The position numbers and the translations under genes are program-made. Below, piece after piece: positions 61,493 through 64,000 of a DNA stretch of 64,000 nt (its first letter is position 1; every line of letters begins with the position of its first letter). Source of the stretch: Anaerolineae bacterium. Its GTDB lineage: Bacteria > Chloroflexota > Anaerolineae > 4572-78 > J111. The notes beneath the pieces were generated by a model. It searched no databases and was not told where the DNA came from. It saw only the letters and a list, made by a program, of their open reading frames with translations. The stretch spans positions 1-64,000 of the forward strand of contig JAJVIM010000026.1 in assembly GCA_022071955.1 (NCBI GenBank), in the 5' to 3' direction.

Positions 61493-62620
61493 ATGAATTC
61501 GGAAGAAATTTTGCAGCAGTTTCCCGCTAAAAGAATCAAACCCTTTGACGGCATGGCCATTACCGCCGCGGTTTGGGACGAAGCCCACGATTATCACCGC
61601 CGCAGCGCCGGGCTGCACGCGCTTTTCAGCCACGGCGCGGGGATTCTCACCGGGCTGGAAGTTATTGCCAGCGATCCCGCCGACACGGCAGTTTACATTT
61701 TGCCCGGCATTGCCATTGACCCGTTGGGGCAAACCATCATTCTGCCGCAGCCCGTGGCCTATGATGTGGGCCACGAGATGGAAGGCTTGTTCCATCTGGT
61801 GCTCAGCTACGGCGAAAGCAGCCCCAAAACCGGCAGCGGCAGCCAGCTTGATGGCGCGCCCACCTACATCCACAACGAATTTTCAATTTCTGCTCAGGTA
61901 ACGCTGACCGGCGCGCCCGGCGTTGAGCTGGCCCGCGTCCGGCGCAGCAGCCGCGAATCGGTGCTGGTTAACGCCGCCGACCCCGTTTTTCCCGCGCTCG
62001 ACGAAATAGACCTGCGTTACCGGCGGGAAGTGGGCGCGTCGCCGGAGGTCAAAATCGCCACCAGTTATTTGGGTAAAGTAACCGATCCCCGGCACGGGCG
62101 GGGCGCGGCCTATATGGCCCAAACGCTGAATCACATGGGCCATTACCGGGTCACCGTTGAAGATAACGCCACCATCGGGCCAGAAATTGTGAGCAACACG
62201 CTAATTTATCTGGTTGGTCAGGGGGATTTTGAACTTTCAGATACGGTAATGACCGGCCTGCGCAACTACGTTCACCGGGGCAAGGGGACGCTGTTTCTTG
62301 AAAGTGTGGACAAAAAAGCCGAAGCCAGTTTTATGAAAATGCTGGCGGCCAAAAATATGAAACCCGACCCCATTAAAGTGGGTAGCCGCCTGCTAACCCG
62401 GCCCTATTATTTTGCGGCCCCGCCTCCCGGTTATCAAATTGAAACCCCGGCCGGCATTGCCATCGCCGAAGGCGTAATTTTGAGCAGCGGCAATTACGGG
62501 CTGGTGTGGCAGGGCCAGCGGCAGGGGCAGCTTGCCTCTCGCGAAGAGATCAGAGTCGCGGTTGAATGGGCCGAAAATATTATCACATATGCAGCAGAAC
62601 GACGTCGCTTTGGAAGCTGA
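61493..62620 (+). CDS. eCIS-associated protein with DUF4159-like C-terminus
   Basis: 375 aa. The N-terminal domain (WDEAHDYHRRSAGLHALFSH, GLEVIASDPADTAVYILPGI) is one I know from tail-like gene clusters, with His/Asp residues in a conserved pattern. The C-terminal domain (about 215-370: LIYLVGQGDFELSDTV, NYVHRGKGTLFLES, VILSSGNYGLVWQ) resembles DUF4159, a glutamine-amidotransferase-like fold. Function is unknown. Fusion of the two on one protein is unusual. Starts 14 bp after the previous stop. Confidence 0.65.
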   Translation: MNSEEILQQFPAKRIKPFDGMAITAAVWDEAHDYHRRSAGLHALFSHGAGILTGLEVIASDPADTAVYILPGIAIDPLGQTIILPQPVAYDVGHEMEGLFHLVLSYGESSPKTGSGSQLDGAPTYIHNEFSISAQVTLTGAPGVELARVRRSSRESVLVNAADPVFPALDEIDLRYRREVGASPEVKIATSYLGKVTDPRHGRGAAYMAQTLNHMGHYRVTVEDNATIGPEIVSNTLIYLVGQGDFELSDTVMTGLRNYVHRGKGTLFLESVDKKAEASFMKMLAAKNMKPDPIKVGSRLLTRPYYFAAPPPGYQIETPAGIAIAEGVILSSGNYGLVWQGQRQGQLASREEIRVAVEWAENIITYAAERRRFGS

Positions 62621-62639
62621 CAGAAATCGCAGGGGAACG

Positions 62640-63650
62640 ATGAGCCAAAAAAACACGCTGGAAATCATAACGCAACATGGCTGGCACAGGCAGTATCCGC
62701 TGACAAAAGGGATTATTTACATTGGCAGCGCCGCCACCAACGATATTGTGCTCGATGAGCGCTACGGCGGGGGTGTGGCCCCGTTGCAGGTGCAACTGAT
62801 TACCACCCCCGGCGGCAGCTCGATGTACAAGTTGATCAATCTGGGCGAAACAGCCATTACCATTGGCAGCAAACAAGAGGCCACCCTGGCCCCGCGCTCG
62901 GTGTTTGATCTGGCGGACGGGCTGCAATTTAAACTGGGTGAGTTCACCCTTGTTTTTCACGGGGGCAGCAATGAGAAATCCAATCCGGCGCAAAACAGCT
63001 CATCGATCGGTTTAAAATTGCAGCTCGCCCAAACCCGGCTGGCCCCCAATCAATCGCTGGAAGGCATTGTCACGGTCAGCAATTTGGGGCAGCGGGTTGG
63101 CGCCAGATTCGATCTGACGTTAAGCGGGCTGGAGCCGGATTGTTACGACATTGCCCCCGGCCCGCTGCTTTCTTCCGGGGCCGAAAAAGATGTACTCTTT
63201 CGGCTGCACCACCGGGGGCACAAACCCCTGGCCGGCGACTGGCGAATTGTCATCCAGGCCGCCGCCCCCGAAACCTATCCCGGCGAGCAGGCCACAGTCA
63301 CCCAGATTATTCAGGTGCTGCCCCACTATCAGCACCGGCTGAAGCTGGCCCCGGCCCGGGGGATAACCATCGGCCAACCAGCCGGTGCGGCAAAGCCGGT
63401 AACGCCGCAGCCCGCGCCCGCCGCCAAAGCGGACAATGCCTGGGAGGTATCGGCGGCAAATAACCCGCCGCCGTCGCTAACCCTCAAAGCCGGCGAAGCG
63501 CAGAAATCCAAACACAACACCCAGCTACAGCCGGGCACCGCCGAAGATTGGTGGGCCGAACCGGACAAATCTGTGGCCCCGGCTCAATCTAAAGCAACCG
63601 CCTCGTCCGAGACCGACACTTTGTGGCCGGCCACCAGCGTGGGAGCGTAA
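62640..63650 (+). CDS. FHA-like domain protein at the end of the eCIS cluster
   Basis: This 336-aa protein has an N-terminal FHA-like domain (about 1-110: YPLTKGIIYIGSAATNDIVL), but the canonical SxxH motif is weak, so phosphopeptide binding is not assured. An Ig/CARDB-like domain (about 125-230: LEGIVTVSNLGQRVGARFDL) and a Pro/Ala-rich tail follow. The ATG at 62640 follows AGGGGAACG; the longer frame enters the previous gene. It may connect the cluster to kinase signalling. Confidence 0.65.
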   Translation: MSQKNTLEIITQHGWHRQYPLTKGIIYIGSAATNDIVLDERYGGGVAPLQVQLITTPGGSSMYKLINLGETAITIGSKQEATLAPRSVFDLADGLQFKLGEFTLVFHGGSNEKSNPAQNSSSIGLKLQLAQTRLAPNQSLEGIVTVSNLGQRVGARFDLTLSGLEPDCYDIAPGPLLSSGAEKDVLFRLHHRGHKPLAGDWRIVIQAAAPETYPGEQATVTQIIQVLPHYQHRLKLAPARGITIGQPAGAAKPVTPQPAPAAKADNAWEVSAANNPPPSLTLKAGEAQKSKHNTQLQPGTAEDWWAEPDKSVAPAQSKATASSETDTLWPATSVGA

Positions 63651-63651
63651 C

Positions 63652-64000
63652 ATGAACACAACCCATTCAACCCAGCAACCATCGGCCTGCAAACCGAAAG
63701 CCATCGCTTCACCCGGGCAACCATCATCGGCCTTAATAAACCGCAACAGGCGGCAATTGCTGCGCCTGGGGGTTGGCCTGCTGAGTTTGGGGCTGCTGCC
63801 CATGCTGACCGGCGCAGTTGCGGTCATGGCTCAGGAAAAGCCGCTCGCGGTGACCCTGACCGGCGTAGAAAGCCAAAACTTCCCACAGGTCACTGCCTGG
63901 TTAACCGTGACAGACGCCGCCGGCCCCGTCGAAGGGTTATCAACCGACAATTTTGAGGTCATCGAAGACAATCAGTCGTCGGCCGTGATCCCGGTAACGG
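63652..64000 (+). CDS. Exported protein, partial (runs off the window)
   Basis: Opens with an ATG 1 bp after the previous stop and continues past position 64000. The first 116 codons show a polar start, a twin-Arg-like NRNRRQLLRLGVGLLSLGLL stretch with a signal-type hydrophobic core ending near AVMAQ, then a beta domain: VTLTGVESQNFPQVTAWLTV, GPVEGLSTDNFEVIEDNQ. This opening is typical of von Willebrand A-domain proteins of Chloroflexota, but the rest is outside the window. Confidence 0.6.
   Translation, partial: MNTTHSTQQPSACKPKAIASPGQPSSALINRNRRQLLRLGVGLLSLGLLPMLTGAVAVMAQEKPLAVTLTGVESQNFPQVTAWLTVTDAAGPVEGLSTDNFEVIEDNQSSAVIPVT

Noticed and set aside
39673-63650. Considered an integrated prophage
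   Set aside because: There are no capsid, portal, terminase, integrase or replication genes. The AAA+ ATPase, DUF4255, DUF4157 and DUF6760-like genes are typical of eCIS instead.

Overview
The window (about 60% GC, tightly packed) looks like a chromosome segment of a Chloroflexota bacterium, probably of the Anaerolineae/Caldilineae type. This is inferred from protein style: a secreted protein with the 'YLPIIIK' segment typical of that phylum, many Thr/Pro-linker lipoproteins, and the overall gene mix. I saw no rRNA, tRNA, CRISPR array or transposase gene.

Layout. (1) 1-13.4 kb is ordinary metabolism and regulation: AraC regulator, zinc-ribbon/FHA protein, amidohydrolase plus radical-SAM maturase, a glycosidase-like/O-antigen-ligase fusion, a MatB-like acyl-CoA synthetase, a LuxR-type two-component pair and a D-2-hydroxyacid dehydrogenase. 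(2) 13.6-18.3 kb is a tripartite tricarboxylate transporter (TTT) operon. Its binding protein carries two complete, almost DNA-identical substrate-binding domains in tandem. (3) 18.4-29.1 kb holds a Crp/Fnr-MFS operon, an FtsX-type permease, LuxR and GAF regulators, and several small proteins (STAS-like, DUF4180, GIY-YIG). The intergenic spaces here contain repeats, a LexA-like box and a pair of matching two-site operators. (4) 29.4-39.6 kb is an exported-protein island: a broken carbohydrate-binding gene, three tandem paralogues with GDLxGTYPNP repeats, a CARDB protein, an LPxSG-anchored protein, a lipoprotein resembling the Hedgehog N-terminal signalling domain, and another lipoprotein. (5) 39.7-64 kb is an extracellular contractile injection system (eCIS, phage-tail-like). 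In order it encodes a lytic transglycosylase, AAA+ ATPase, DUF4157 protein, DUF4255 cap, sheath, two tube proteins, three further tube paralogues, a tail-assembly-type protein with an apparent -1 frameshift into a DUF6760-like ORF, a 69-aa protein, a sixth tube-fold protein, a 978-aa Pro-rich repeat protein, LysM adaptor, VgrG-like spike, PAAR-like tip, gp25, baseplate J, tail protein I-like, a DUF4159-like protein, an FHA protein and the start of a further secreted protein.

How it works together. The last 24 kb would build a complete injection particle: sheath around tube, spike/tip, baseplate, cap and ATPase. A membrane-anchored muramidase is translationally coupled to the ATPase and could open the peptidoglycan. 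Likely expression controls inside the operon are a 32-bp perfect palindrome after the second tube gene, a full-length Shine-Dalgarno before that gene, and the G-run frameshift site. The least ordinary items are that frameshift, the Hedgehog-like lipoprotein, the expanded tube-paralogue set, the duplicated TTT binding domain, and the paired operator sites at 25.25 and 27.04 kb.
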